A stretch of DNA of 64,000 nt, taken from positions 6,300-70,299 of the forward strand of contig JAVBNU010000014.1 in assembly GCA_031551265.1 (NCBI GenBank), read 5' to 3'. Made by a program: the position numbers and the translations under genes. The stretch comes from JAVBNU01 sp031551265 (GTDB lineage: Bacteria > Cyanobacteriota > Vampirovibrionia > Gastranaerophilales > Gastranaerophilaceae). The first letter of the stretch is position 1; each line of letters starts with the position of its first letter. Positions 33,016-42,215 of the stretch are shown piece by piece. The notes under the pieces are model-generated. The model was not told the origin of the DNA. It did no database searches and saw only the letters and a list, made by a program, of their open reading frames with translations.

Positions 33016-34140
33016 ATGGGAACTAATTTATTTAAAAAACTAACGATTCTCGATAAGTATATTTTGAAACAGGTCATGGAAATGTTTATTTTCGGTGTGC
33101 TCATATTTACGGGGATTATTTTTGCGTCAGACACATTTATCACGTTGATTAAACAGATTTCAAATTTCGGTATTCCGTTTAACGTCGCGCTCATGATTGT
33201 ATTATTAAACATACCGTCAATTGTCGTGATGGCGATTCCTATGAGTATACTGCTGGCAACAGTCATGACTTTGAACAGGCTATGCTTAGCGTCTGAAATA
33301 ACGGTTATGCGTGCATGTTCAATCGGGTTAAATAGAATTGTCGCTCCGATTTTTATTGTAGCAATACTTTTAGCAGGACTCAGTTTTGTTATAAACGAAA
33401 CTTTAGTGCCTGTTACACGTGCCCAGTCCAAAACACTGGCTTTGTGGGCTTTAGGTCAAAAAAACGTGCCTAATGGCAAACACAATTTTATCTTCAAAGA
33501 AGTCGGCAAAGAAGGTAACCTCAAAAGACTGTTTTTCGTGGACAAATGCGAAAACGACGTGCTTTATAATATTGCAATGCTGGATGTTACGTCACCTGGA
33601 GAAACACAGATTTTATACGCAAAAACAGGAAAACTTGTAAACGAAGGCTGGGCATTCGAAAAAGGCCTCGCATATAATATTAGTAAAAACGGGAAATTAT
33701 TGAACAATACATGGTTTGGAGAAACTGTGGCAGATTTCGGATTGAACCTTAAAGATCAAGTAACCGCAAAACAAGTGAAAGAGTACAATATTATTGCGTT
33801 GCATAAATTTATTGAGCAAAATAAAAAGAAAAACAAAGATGATAAAGATACAAACCTGTATCAAATGCTATTTTATGACAAATTTGCGTTCCCGGTAACA
33901 ACTTTTGTCCTTGTTTTAATAGGTATACCGCTGGCAATAACGCCTCCACGCGTGCGTTACAACAGAGGGTTTCTGTTTAGTATTTTGATAATATTTTTCT
34001 TTTATTTGATTCGAGCATTTGCACAATCACTTGGCGAATCAGGCAAAATCGACGCCCTGCTTGCAGCCTGGCTGCCTAATATAATCCTTTTCGCGCTGGG
34101 GGCGTGGTTATACCACCGAAAAGTATACCGAATAACCTAA
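33016..34140 (+). CDS. LPS export permease, LptF/LptG (YjgP/YjgQ) family
   Basis: This is a membrane subunit of the Lpt ABC transporter that extracts LPS from the inner membrane. The family layout is clear: the N-terminal LDKYILKQVMEMF leads into three membrane helices, a periplasmic beta-jellyroll (residues ~150-260) follows, and three C-terminal helices end at LGAWLYHRKVYR. At 374 aa it is typical. Only one permease gene is here, and the LptB ATPase is not adjacent, so F cannot be told from G. ATG 33016 has a weak GAG site. Confidence 0.88.
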   Translation: MGTNLFKKLTILDKYILKQVMEMFIFGVLIFTGIIFASDTFITLIKQISNFGIPFNVALMIVLLNIPSIVVMAIPMSILLATVMTLNRLCLASEITVMRACSIGLNRIVAPIFIVAILLAGLSFVINETLVPVTRAQSKTLALWALGQKNVPNGKHNFIFKEVGKEGNLKRLFFVDKCENDVLYNIAMLDVTSPGETQILYAKTGKLVNEGWAFEKGLAYNISKNGKLLNNTWFGETVADFGLNLKDQVTAKQVKEYNIIALHKFIEQNKKKNKDDKDTNLYQMLFYDKFAFPVTTFVLVLIGIPLAITPPRVRYNRGFLFSILIIFFFYLIRAFAQSLGESGKIDALLAAWLPNIILFALGAWLYHRKVYRIT

Positions 34141-34168
34141 AAAATAATGTGAAACAGCCTGTAACAAT

Positions 34169-34197
34169 TTGATATTCATACATTTTTGTATTATCAT
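34169..34197 (+). promoter_or_regulatory. sigma-70-type promoter of gyrB
   Basis: TTGATA (34169-34174), a 17-base spacer and TATCAT (34192-34197), 33 bases before the gyrB start. Confidence 0.6.
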
Positions 34198-34230
34198 GTT
34201 ATTGGAAAATATAAGAGACATGGGGAAAAA

Positions 34231-36678
34231 ATGACAACACAAACTAACACCGAATATAATGCGGATAATATACGAGTTCTGGAGGGATTAGAAGCAGTAC
34301 GTTTGAGACCGGGTATGTACATCGGCTCAACGTCACAACGCGGCTTACACCACTGTATTTATGAAATCGTTGATAACTCAATCGACGAATCCTTAGCCGG
34401 ATATTGTAAAGTTATAAAAGTAAATATAAACGAGGACGAAAGTATCTCTGTAGAGGACGACGGGCGTGGTATTCCTGTTGATATTAAGCCTGAATCTGGC
34501 AAATCAGCAATGGAGATTGTCCACACAGTTCTGCACGCCGGCGGAAAATTCGGCGATGGCGGCTACAAGGTATCAGGCGGGTTACACGGCGTTGGTGCGT
34601 CTGTTGTAAACGCTTTATCCGAAAAAATGATTGTTGAAGTATCTCGTCAAGGCTTTGTCCACAGACAAGAGTACTTACGTGGCGAACCTCAAGCCCCTGT
34701 TGAAAAAATCAGAGAAACCGATAAAACAGGTACAAAAACAACATTCTGGCCTGACCCTGAAATATTCACAGAAACAACTGAAGTTGACCGTGACATAATC
34801 AGCAGCAGACTCAGAGAGATGGCTTTCTTGAACAAAGGCCTTAAAATCGTATTCACTGATGCAAAAACCGGCAAAGTAGAAGAATTCCACTACGAAGGCG
34901 GTATCGGCAGCTACGTTGAATTTTTGAACAAAAATAAAACAGTTTTATTTGAGAGTCCTGTCTACATCGACAAAACAGTCGATAAAATTCAGGTCGAAGT
35001 TGCTATTCAGTACACAGAAGCATACAACGAAACAGTTTTGAGCTTCGCGAATAATATTAACACCAGCCACGGCGGTACTCACTTAACCGGTTTCAGAAAC
35101 GCGATTACACGTGTATTAAACGATTACGCGAGAAAAAACAACATCTTAAAAGATGCCGAACAAAACCTTTCAGGCGACGACGTTCGTGAAGGTTTAACAG
35201 CGATTGTTAGTGTTAAGCTGCCTGATCCTCAATTTGAAGGTCAAACAAAGGAAAAACTCGGCACAGCTGAAGCTACGAGCGCGGTTAATGACGCCGTTCG
35301 TGACAAATTCCAAGAATGGCTTGAATTTAACCCAAAACACGCTAAAATAATCATCGAAAAAACTTTACAGGCACAAAGAGCACGCGAAGCTGCGAGAAAA
35401 GCACGTGAGTTGACAAGACGTAAATCCGTACTGGAAAACTCGACATTACCGGGTAAACTCGCTGACTGTTCAAACCGCGAGCCTGAAAAATGTGAATTAT
35501 ACATAGTCGAGGGTGATTCTGCGGGCGGTTCTGCTAAGCAAGGCCGCAACAGAATGTTTCAGGCAATTTTGCCACTCAGAGGTAAAATTTTAAACGTTGA
35601 GCGTGCACGTCTTGATAAAATGTACGGCAACAACGAAATCCAATCGCTGATTCAAGCAACAGGCATCAACATAAGCAAAAATGAGGATGACGTTGATCTC
35701 GAAAAACTTCGTTACCACAAAATCATCATCATGACTGACGCAGACGTTGATGGAGCGCACATTAGGACGTTATTATTAACATTCTTCTTCAGATATGCAA
35801 AACCACTAATCGACAACGGCTATGTATACATCGCGCAGCCACCTCTGTATAAGATTACAGTTGGTAAAACATCGGAGTATTTGTACGACGACAGAGCGTT
35901 GGATAAAATGATGCGTGAGCGCGGCATTAAAGGTACTGCTTTATATGATAAAAAACGTCAGAAAAAATTAGTTGATGACGATTTCGTATCATTGCTTGGC
36001 AACATGTCGACTTATTACAATTCATTCAACACACCTATTATCAACACGATCCCGTCTGTTGTTATTCGCGGCTTGATACGCTCAGAGTTAACTGCTGAGG
36101 ATTTTGAAGATCAGGAAAAAATGAACAAAATCACAGCATACTTGCAGCACTACATCAAAGACCACGCTGATAATTACGGTGTTACTGATGCAAAAGACTA
36201 CAGCATTGAATTAAAATATAATAGTGAAACAAATAAATACTCTTTGAGATTAGAGTTGGGCGAAGATACAACTCCTGTTTTAATTACAGCAAATGTAATT
36301 AAATCGGGCGAATTTGTAAGAATTAAAAACTCTTACCCGCTAATCAGAAGTTATTTATTTGAAGAAGAAAAAACATTAATCTTAGATAACGGCACCGAAG
36401 ATACCGAAGTAACTTCATTTGCTGAATTACAACGAATAGTTGAAGAACGCGGCAAAAAAGGTGTACAAATTCAAAGATTTAAAGGGCTCGGTGAAATGAT
36501 GCCCGCACAGCTTTGGGAGACGACGATGGATCCGTCAAACAGAACACTGTTAAAAGTGAACATCCAAGATGCTATCCTTGCAGATGAGCTGTTTGACATC
36601 CTTATGGGTGACAAAGTCGAACCACGTCGTGAGTTTATAGAGACCAATGCTGCCTATGCCACAAACATAGACACATAG
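34231..36678 (+). CDS. gyrB: DNA gyrase subunit B
   Basis: This is the ATPase and TOPRIM subunit of gyrase, which introduces negative supercoils. The GHKL ATP site shows EIVDNSIDESLAG and EDDGRGIPV. The transducer has QTKEKLG. TOPRIM has EGDSAGGSAKQGRNR and TDADVDGAHIRTLL. The C-terminal QRFKGLGEMMPAQLWETTM and RREFIE follow. At 815 aa it is longer than the ~640-aa form, with ~170 extra residues between TOPRIM and the tail, as in Gram-negative enzymes. I chose ATG 34231 with GGGGA before it; family members start just there. It could be ParE, but the full tail and the single copy here favour GyrB. Confidence 0.95.
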   Translation: MTTQTNTEYNADNIRVLEGLEAVRLRPGMYIGSTSQRGLHHCIYEIVDNSIDESLAGYCKVIKVNINEDESISVEDDGRGIPVDIKPESGKSAMEIVHTVLHAGGKFGDGGYKVSGGLHGVGASVVNALSEKMIVEVSRQGFVHRQEYLRGEPQAPVEKIRETDKTGTKTTFWPDPEIFTETTEVDRDIISSRLREMAFLNKGLKIVFTDAKTGKVEEFHYEGGIGSYVEFLNKNKTVLFESPVYIDKTVDKIQVEVAIQYTEAYNETVLSFANNINTSHGGTHLTGFRNAITRVLNDYARKNNILKDAEQNLSGDDVREGLTAIVSVKLPDPQFEGQTKEKLGTAEATSAVNDAVRDKFQEWLEFNPKHAKIIIEKTLQAQRAREAARKARELTRRKSVLENSTLPGKLADCSNREPEKCELYIVEGDSAGGSAKQGRNRMFQAILPLRGKILNVERARLDKMYGNNEIQSLIQATGINISKNEDDVDLEKLRYHKIIIMTDADVDGAHIRTLLLTFFFRYAKPLIDNGYVYIAQPPLYKITVGKTSEYLYDDRALDKMMRERGIKGTALYDKKRQKKLVDDDFVSLLGNMSTYYNSFNTPIINTIPSVVIRGLIRSELTAEDFEDQEKMNKITAYLQHYIKDHADNYGVTDAKDYSIELKYNSETNKYSLRLELGEDTTPVLITANVIKSGEFVRIKNSYPLIRSYLFEEEKTLILDNGTEDTEVTSFAELQRIVEERGKKGVQIQRFKGLGEMMPAQLWETTMDPSNRTLLKVNIQDAILADELFDILMGDKVEPRREFIETNAAYATNIDT

Positions 36679-36694
36679 GAAAATTAAATGATTT

Positions 36695-36722
36695 AAAGCG
36701 GTCACATCGACCGCTTTTTTTT
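36695..36722 (+). terminator. terminator after gyrB
   Basis: AAAGCGGTC (36695-36703) pairs perfectly with GACCGCTTT (36709-36717) around a five-base loop, with eight T. The stem may also serve the convergent small gene that ends at 36728. Confidence 0.9.
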
Positions 36723-36727
36723 AATCT

Positions 36728-36943
36728 TTATAATCTACAGGCTTTCAATTCTTCGTATGTCGCTCCTGCTTCAGAGAGTTCTTCTGCTGAAATACCAAAC
36801 AGACTTATCATGTTTTTCACATCACGGTCAAAGTTATTGCTACCGAAATGTTTAACAATCTTTTTTATTGTGTCTTCGCGTGTCATAATCTGTGAAGAGT
36901 ATGGCTTGCACTTGCGAAAACTTCTCTGTTTAGATTTTCCCAT
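36728..36943 (-). CDS. small basic protein of unknown function, 71 aa
   Basis: The N-terminus is basic (KSKQRSFRKCK) and the rest is helical, with a repeat-like ending (ISAEELSEAGATYEELKAC). No family was recognised. GGGAG lies five bases before ATG 36943, which supports a real gene. It converges with gyrB across a shared hairpin. Confidence 0.6.
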   Translation of the reverse strand: MGKSKQRSFRKCKPYSSQIMTREDTIKKIVKHFGSNNFDRDVKNMISLFGISAEELSEAGATYEELKACRL

Positions 36944-37088
36944 TTGTACTCCCGAATGAGCGACTCATAGCCTAAATTATTTTAATTCCTAATCTGTTTA
37001 TCAATTATGCTACAAAACTTGATCGAATAAAAGCATATATTGAAAAGAATTTACAAAGAATGATAGTTGAAGCCTAACTCCTCACGTC

Positions 37089-37179
37089 ATACCGGAATTT
37101 TGCTATGCAAAATATCCGGTATCTTTCCAGCTTGATATTGTATCGCCTCACCAGATAGATCCCGTGTCAAGCACGGGAT
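37089..37179. repeat. two palindromic repeats
   Basis: ATACCGGA (37089-37096) pairs with TCCGGTAT (37115-37122), and the stem continues with one bulge to a TAT loop. ATCCCGTG (37159-37166) pairs with CACGGGAT (37172-37179) around TCAAG, a hairpin of a type common in many bacterial genomes. They fill the 278-base spacer 36944-37221. Confidence 0.7.
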
Positions 37180-37221
37180 GACGTGCAGGTAAAGTGACAA
37201 AGAAGTTATTTCTAAAAAAGC

Positions 37222-38607
37222 CTACGCCAAATATTTTTGTACAGCGGCTTTGTCAAAAACTTCGATGCTGTCTTTGTGGTGTATAAAAATCAGACAATTA
37301 ATCAGCGACTTGAAAGTTAGAAAATCATCGTATGTAAATTTATGGCGCAAATCCTCAATATTATCGGCCAAGAACTCTGTTATCATTGCTTTATCTTTAA
37401 ACACAAGCGAACTAAAATAGTCCAAACCTTCTTTTGTGGTGACACCTTCAAAGTAAATTATGTCAGGCGATTGAAACTCAACGAAACGCATAGCTTTATC
37501 AAGGCTAAAGCCGATATTTTCGTTGAGTTCGCATTGATTTACTTTTTCAAGGTTATATTTCGCGATTGACTCCAGCGTCATTACGTTTTTATCCATTGAA
37601 GCAAGCGACGAGAGAATCGAATAAATTATGTGTGTTTTGCCGCTCAGCGCTGAGCCGCACACAAGCGTAAAACCCGGTGTTAACAGCGCATTTTTAATAA
37701 TTTCTCTTTTAGTTTCATCAGTGACTACTTTTTCAATAGTTTGCGGCGGTTTATAAATTCTCAGCAGAATCCGCTCACCGTGTATCGTCGGAAATGACGA
37801 AATACTAGTGATAAAAGTCATATCATCAACTTTGAGAATAAGTTTGCCCAGTTGCGGAATTTCACTCACAAGCGGGTCTAAGTCCGATAAAGTTTTTAGT
37901 CTTGAAATAAACTGTGCCACAAGTGCAAGAGGCACATAGCCTTCGTTTGTAACTGTATCGCCCGAGCCTTTGAAGTTCACGCCCAGACCGTTTGGCGTAT
38001 GTTCTAGGAAAAGTTCGTGAATATCCTGAGTAATCGCGTGTTTCAGAATCGCGCGGATTAAGTTAGGTATATGTTCGTCAGATAAGTGACCGTTGTGCAG
38101 TTCGTCTTGCCAGTCGTAATTTTTGGCGGATTTATTTGTGTAAATTTCACCAACTGTATTGTCAGTTTGGTAATATTCCTCAATTTTTTTCAAAATTGCT
38201 GTTTCGGAGGATAAAACAGGCGCAATTTCACAATCTAAATTTTCCGCAATTTTATCAATCACCAATAAATCAAGCGGGTCACTCATTGCGATTGTGAGTT
38301 CGTTTTCAATTTTGAACAGAGGGATTATTTTAAATTTTTGTGCGTCATTAAAACTGATGTATCGCAGGCAAGCTTTATCCAGGCTATAATTGCCTAAATC
38401 GACGTATGGGATATGCAGTTTTGATTCCATAAATTTCAATAATTCACGCTCAGTAATCAAGTTCGTGTTAATCAGAACCTGACCGAAATTTATGTTTTGC
38501 GAATTAGCGATTTCTTCTGCTTTTTCGATGTCATCGTAATTTATCAGGTTGTTGCGAACCAGGTCGTATTTGAGTTTATCGAGTGTTTTATTTTTTGCAA
38601 ATTCCAT
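37222..38607 (-). CDS. degenerate PilB/GspE-like ATPase, 461 aa
   Basis: Residues 1-145 resemble two MshEN/T2SSE-N units (FGQVLINTNLITERELLKFM ... IPLFKIENELTIAMSDPLDL), domains that in relatives can bind cyclic di-GMP. Residues ~170-461 follow the secretion-ATPase fold but with altered catalysis. Walker A is GSALSGKT (318-325), with Lys and Thr kept. The Walker B/GEIRD box is DIIYFEGVTT (382-391), the LHTN histidine box is replaced by EFLADN, and the paired arginines before Walker B are lost. No zinc tetracysteine is present. It is the last gene of an operon after a histidine kinase and response regulator, so a signalling role is more likely than pilus assembly. Confidence 0.75.
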   Translation of the reverse strand: MEFAKNKTLDKLKYDLVRNNLINYDDIEKAEEIANSQNINFGQVLINTNLITERELLKFMESKLHIPYVDLGNYSLDKACLRYISFNDAQKFKIIPLFKIENELTIAMSDPLDLLVIDKIAENLDCEIAPVLSSETAILKKIEEYYQTDNTVGEIYTNKSAKNYDWQDELHNGHLSDEHIPNLIRAILKHAITQDIHELFLEHTPNGLGVNFKGSGDTVTNEGYVPLALVAQFISRLKTLSDLDPLVSEIPQLGKLILKVDDMTFITSISSFPTIHGERILLRIYKPPQTIEKVVTDETKREIIKNALLTPGFTLVCGSALSGKTHIIYSILSSLASMDKNVMTLESIAKYNLEKVNQCELNENIGFSLDKAMRFVEFQSPDIIYFEGVTTKEGLDYFSSLVFKDKAMITEFLADNIEDLRHKFTYDDFLTFKSLINCLIFIHHKDSIEVFDKAAVQKYLA

Positions 38608-38612
38608 AGCGC

Positions 38613-38978
38613 CTACCCGATATACTGTTTAACTTTACTTAAAACATAATCGAGTTCAAAAGGCTTTGTGATGTACTCATTAGCGCCTGTTTCCTGCCCT
38701 ATCGCCTTATCATCATTTTGTGAACGGGCAGTTATCATTAAAATCGGGATATCTTTATATGCATTGTCGTACTTTAAAAGGCGGCTTATTTTGTAGCCGT
38801 TCATTTTTGGCATCATAACATCAAGTATAATCAAGTCAGGCGTGATTTCTTTTGCCAGATTCAGCCCTGTTTCGCCGTCAAATGCAGCTGTGCAATCATA
38901 GCCCTCAGCCTCAAGCGTAAATTGCAGCGTCTCTACAATATCCTGCTCATCATCGATTATCAATATCTTTTTCGTCAT
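38613..38978 (-). CDS. single-domain response regulator (CheY-like)
   Basis: This is a lone receiver domain of 121 aa: acidic pocket D9-D10, phosphoacceptor D53 in LIILDVMMPK, T83 in MITAR, and K105 in ITKPF. There is no output domain, so it acts by binding a partner. It sits 12 bases after the histidine kinase and five bases before the PilB/GspE-like gene, which are the natural candidates for its kinase and its target. Confidence 0.93.
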   Translation of the reverse strand: MTKKILIIDDEQDIVETLQFTLEAEGYDCTAAFDGETGLNLAKEITPDLIILDVMMPKMNGYKISRLLKYDNAYKDIPILMITARSQNDDKAIGQETGANEYITKPFELDYVLSKVKQYIG

Positions 38979-38990
38979 AATTAAAACCTC

Positions 38991-41081
38991 TTAGAGTATA
39001 TTTTTATAATTCTCGTCCAATCTAATCAAAACCTTTTTAATATCCGTCTCGTCGTCAGGATAAACAGCCTTTGAATACATGATATCACATGAGTCTTTGG
39101 TGTGTCCTTTTTGTAACAAAAAGCCCTCCACTCGCTTCAAGATAAAATCAACCGCATATTTATCAGCGTCAGGAATACGGGCAATAAAACTTCGCTGGCT
39201 GTTCTCAGTGTACTCAATAGTTCTTAAATTCGCCGAATTAGTAAGCATTTCAGGGTGCGCGTTTAGCTCATTTATCAACGATGAGGTCGCGTTGAGCGGT
39301 TCTTTGAAATTTATAAATGAAACCGGCGTTTTTTGAATTTTGGCCTTTTGCAAATCCTTCAGGGAGTCAAGCACAAAGACATTTTCGTCATTTAAGATAG
39401 GTAACGCAAGATAAAACACTGTTCCTGCATCTATTTTGCTGTCAAACCAAATATATCCAAGGTGTGACTCCGTCAACTGGCGTGCAATCGGCAAGCCAAG
39501 GCCTGTACCGCCGATTTTGCGTGTGTTATGGTTTTCGATTTGCTGAAACTCATCAAATACTTTTTCTTTATCCTCGTCACTTATGCCGATACCGCTGTCT
39601 TGCACCGAGATTAAAATATAGTTGCCCTTTGGCGGCGTTTTAATTTCATTTTTTACTTTTTCAAGATTTATTGACGCAGCATCAATTATTTTGGTTTCAA
39701 CAGTTATTTTACCGTCTGCGTTAGTAAATTTAATTGCATTAGAGATTAAATTCGAGAAAATCTGCTCAATTTTTACAGGGTCAGCATAGATTAGCTTTGC
39801 ATCGTCAGTATTCAGGGGCGTTATAGCCAATGCAATCTCTTTCTCAGCGGCGAGCGCCGTGAATGTATTTTTCATGAACTCGAGCGAGGAATTAATATTA
39901 TATGCCTCAAAATGAAATTCCATTTTACCAGCCTCAATTTTGGACAAATCCAGCAAGTCATTGATAATGGCCGATAGTCGCACAACATTGCGTTTTGCGT
40001 TATCGAGGAATTTTTTGCCGTTATCTGTCATTTCACCTGCACGCCCGGAGAGCAAAATATCAAGTGAGTTCTTTATCGCTGTCAGAGGTGTTCGTAGCTC
40101 GTGTGACACAATGGAAATAAACTCTGATTTTAGACGCTCAAGTCGCTCAAGTTTAATATTTGTATTTTTAATTTCTTCGTATAAAAGCGCACTCTCAAGA
40201 GGGATTGAGACCTGTTTTGTCAAGGTTTGAAAACATGTCGCGTCCTCTTGTGTAAAGTCGGTTTCTTTAAATATTTCAATGAATCCAAAGAAATTTTCAC
40301 CGATGTTAATAGGTGAAAAAAGGCTGTCGTACTTGAAAATATTCAGGTCATACTCGTTAAAACGATGTTTTACGATTTTAGAAATATTTATATCATCAAT
40401 GTCAATATCATATGGCAGTCTTTTTTTGTCGAACAGCGCCTTATAGCTGAGTACTGCGCGAAGTCTGATGGCTTTTTCAAGACGATCCGAAAGTGGATGC
40501 AGTGAGTTGATGATTAATTCAATTTCTTTATCACTGTCGATAATAAACGAATAAGAAAGTGAGTAGCTCAGGCTTTTTTCGAGCCCTTCAACCATAATGT
40601 TGATTAATTTGTTTTTATCCAACGTTCCGGCAAGTTGAAAGCTGGTATTATACAGCGCATCAAGCTGATACAGGCTTTTTTGCAGGTCAGTGTTATTTTT
40701 TGTCAGAGTATTTAGTGATTTTTTGTTTTTAATTTGGGCGGTAATTGTTGCCGCCAAAATGTTTTCATCGGCAGCCGAAGTCATTTTGACGTATGCGTTT
40801 GCCGATTTTAGGATTTCAATCGGTGTCTCGTCATCTACCAATAAAATTACTGGAATGCTGTCTTTATCAAGCATAGATTTTATTTTTTTGCACTCGTGCA
40901 TACCCTCGGGATAATTTGTATCTACAATTATTGCCTCCGGGTTATAATCTTTGATTGACGCTTGCAAATCTTTGTTTTTTTCGACAAAACACGATGTCAT
41001 TGAATGTTTTTTCAATGTTCCGGTTGCGTTTGATATCAAAGGTTTTTCGCTGTCATCTGTGATAAAAAATACTTTAGTCAT
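38991..41081 (-). CDS. soluble hybrid-type sensor histidine kinase, 696 aa
   Basis: There is no membrane segment, so it senses inside the cell. Residues ~1-118 look like a receiver domain without its full acidic pocket (FFITDDSE, IIVDTNYPEG). Residues ~140-305 are a GAF-like sensor. A short coiled coil leads to HisKA with the phosphorylated His (H327) in IVSHELRTPLTA. The ATPase domain has SNLISNAIKFTN (N box), QDSGIGISDEDKEKVFDEF (G1/F) and GGTGLGLPIARQL (G2). A ~120-residue C-terminal extension is of unknown type. I chose ATG 41081; a GTG two codons upstream is possible. It heads an operon with the receiver and the ATPase-like gene. Confidence 0.9.
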   Translation of the reverse strand: MTKVFFITDDSEKPLISNATGTLKKHSMTSCFVEKNKDLQASIKDYNPEAIIVDTNYPEGMHECKKIKSMLDKDSIPVILLVDDETPIEILKSANAYVKMTSAADENILAATITAQIKNKKSLNTLTKNNTDLQKSLYQLDALYNTSFQLAGTLDKNKLINIMVEGLEKSLSYSLSYSFIIDSDKEIELIINSLHPLSDRLEKAIRLRAVLSYKALFDKKRLPYDIDIDDINISKIVKHRFNEYDLNIFKYDSLFSPINIGENFFGFIEIFKETDFTQEDATCFQTLTKQVSIPLESALLYEEIKNTNIKLERLERLKSEFISIVSHELRTPLTAIKNSLDILLSGRAGEMTDNGKKFLDNAKRNVVRLSAIINDLLDLSKIEAGKMEFHFEAYNINSSLEFMKNTFTALAAEKEIALAITPLNTDDAKLIYADPVKIEQIFSNLISNAIKFTNADGKITVETKIIDAASINLEKVKNEIKTPPKGNYILISVQDSGIGISDEDKEKVFDEFQQIENHNTRKIGGTGLGLPIARQLTESHLGYIWFDSKIDAGTVFYLALPILNDENVFVLDSLKDLQKAKIQKTPVSFINFKEPLNATSSLINELNAHPEMLTNSANLRTIEYTENSQRSFIARIPDADKYAVDFILKRVEGFLLQKGHTKDSCDIMYSKAVYPDDETDIKKVLIRLDENYKNIL

Positions 41082-41187
41082 ACTCACCGTAATATTCGGA
41101 TTCGCTCCAAAATCTTCTCTACTAACATTCTAACAACAATATCTCAGAAGGTTATTTTTTACATAAAATTTTACAATTAACTTAATG

Positions 41188-41213
41188 TTCGGTGCGTATG
41201 ACGCACCCTACTT
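41188..41213. repeat. TTCGGTGCGT palindromic repeat, copy 1
   Basis: GGTGCGT-ATG-ACGCACC forms a 7-bp hairpin within TTC...CTACT. The copy at 57818-57843 differs at one base over 25. It lies in the spacer between the divergent kinase operon and the cysteine-cluster gene. Confidence 0.75.
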
Positions 41214-41280
41214 TGCTGTGCTTGCACAGAATAAATCATTTAGAGGTTTTACCATGCCTGATAACTATTAAAATAATATT

Positions 41281-41862
41281 ATGATTAATAATTACAAATT
41301 ATACATAGACGCGTTGGATGCGAAATTCGCTAACTATTTCGAAGCGCAAAAAGATTATATTTTCTGCAAAGAGGGCTGTGCCTTGTGCTGCAGGGATAGC
41401 GAGTATCCATATACAAGACTTGAGCACGAGTATTTGATGCAGGGCTTTGAACAACTTCAACTCGCTGTACAAAATATTGTTAGCAAAAATATACAAAAAA
41501 CAAAAGAGGCTCGAGCAAAACACAGTTCCCAAAGTACATTCGAAGATAACTGCCCGTTTTTGGTCAACGATAAATGCTGCGTGTATGAGTACCGCGGCAT
41601 AGTATGTCGCAGGTTCGGGCTGGCTTATACGGGTGAGGATGGGCGTATAAAGCTCCCTTATTGCGTTTATCAGGGTTTAAATTATTCCAATGTCTATGAT
41701 GTCGAGACTAAAATGCTTTCACCAAAAATGTTTGCAGCTACCGGCTTTGAGAAGGAGCCTGTTGCTTATAATTTAAATTTAAAATTTTTACTAAATAACG
41801 AAGCCACACAAAGCGTGGGGCTTGAATTTGGCGAAGTCAAAGCACTTATAGACTGGTTTTAG
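41281..41862 (+). CDS. YkgJ-type cysteine cluster protein
   Basis: The CxxxCxxCC pattern near the N-terminus (FCKEGCALCC), with later cysteines in NCPFLVNDKCCVYEYRG, IVCRRFG and LPYCVY, is the signature of the zinc- or iron-chelate-binding family PF03692 (YkgJ). The biochemical role of the family is not settled. It has 193 aa and no signal peptide. The ATG at 41281 has no clear ribosome binding site. It ends one base before the convergent membrane gene. Confidence 0.8.
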   Translation: MINNYKLYIDALDAKFANYFEAQKDYIFCKEGCALCCRDSEYPYTRLEHEYLMQGFEQLQLAVQNIVSKNIQKTKEARAKHSSQSTFEDNCPFLVNDKCCVYEYRGIVCRRFGLAYTGEDGRIKLPYCVYQGLNYSNVYDVETKMLSPKMFAATGFEKEPVAYNLNLKFLLNNEATQSVGLEFGEVKALIDWF

Positions 41863-41863
41863 A

Positions 41864-42202
41864 CTAACTTATCCATAAAATAATTTTGTTCTGTACAAAA
41901 ATCACCAAAAGTAATGCGACAAATGCCGTTGAAATACTTACGTGAAAAGGCACATTGAGCTTATGAAAGATGTACATTACGGATATGAAACACGCTAACG
42001 GTATGAGCCCTCTAAAGGCCGCATGGATGAATTTGTTTATTGTGACGATATCTTTAGTTTCATAATTTATCCAAAGTAGCGATAAAACGATATTGATTGG
42101 CAGAACTGCAATCAGGCCTGCGAGCGTGCCGTTACGTTTGGCGATTTCTGTAATAATTACTATTACAAAAGCCGAAACTATAAATTTTATTATGACTAAC
42201 AT
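41864..42202 (-). CDS. small integral membrane protein, DUF3147-like, 112 aa
   Basis: Four hydrophobic helices fill nearly the whole protein (IIKFIVSAFVIVIITEIAKR; LAGLIAVLPINIVLSLLW; and two more). The KF-x2-SA...E-x-AKR-x-GTLAGLIA-x-LP pattern matches what I know of the DUF3147 family, of unknown function. I chose ATG 42202 with GAGAGGGA before it over the upstream start at 42232, which would overlap the efflux gene. It follows that gene by 13 bases in the same operon. Confidence 0.7.
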   Translation of the reverse strand: MLVIIKFIVSAFVIVIITEIAKRNGTLAGLIAVLPINIVLSLLWINYETKDIVTINKFIHAAFRGLIPLACFISVMYIFHKLNVPFHVSISTAFVALLLVIFVQNKIILWIS

Positions 42203-42215
42203 TATTCCCTCTCGG

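Noticed and set aside
32781..37179. Regularly spaced palindromes as a possible CRISPR array
   Set aside because: The repeats differ from each other in sequence, are not separated by equal unique spacers, and no cas gene is in the window.
38991..41081. The histidine kinase operon as the RpaB system itself
   Set aside because: Its response regulator has only a receiver domain and no winged helix, so it cannot bind HLR1 boxes. The kinase lacks the membrane helices of NblS.
41158..41177. TTTACATA and TTTACAAT half-sites before the histidine kinase operon, like an eighth HLR1 box
   Set aside because: The spacer is four bases instead of two, so the two units are 12 bases apart and not one helical turn. 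It may still be a relic.
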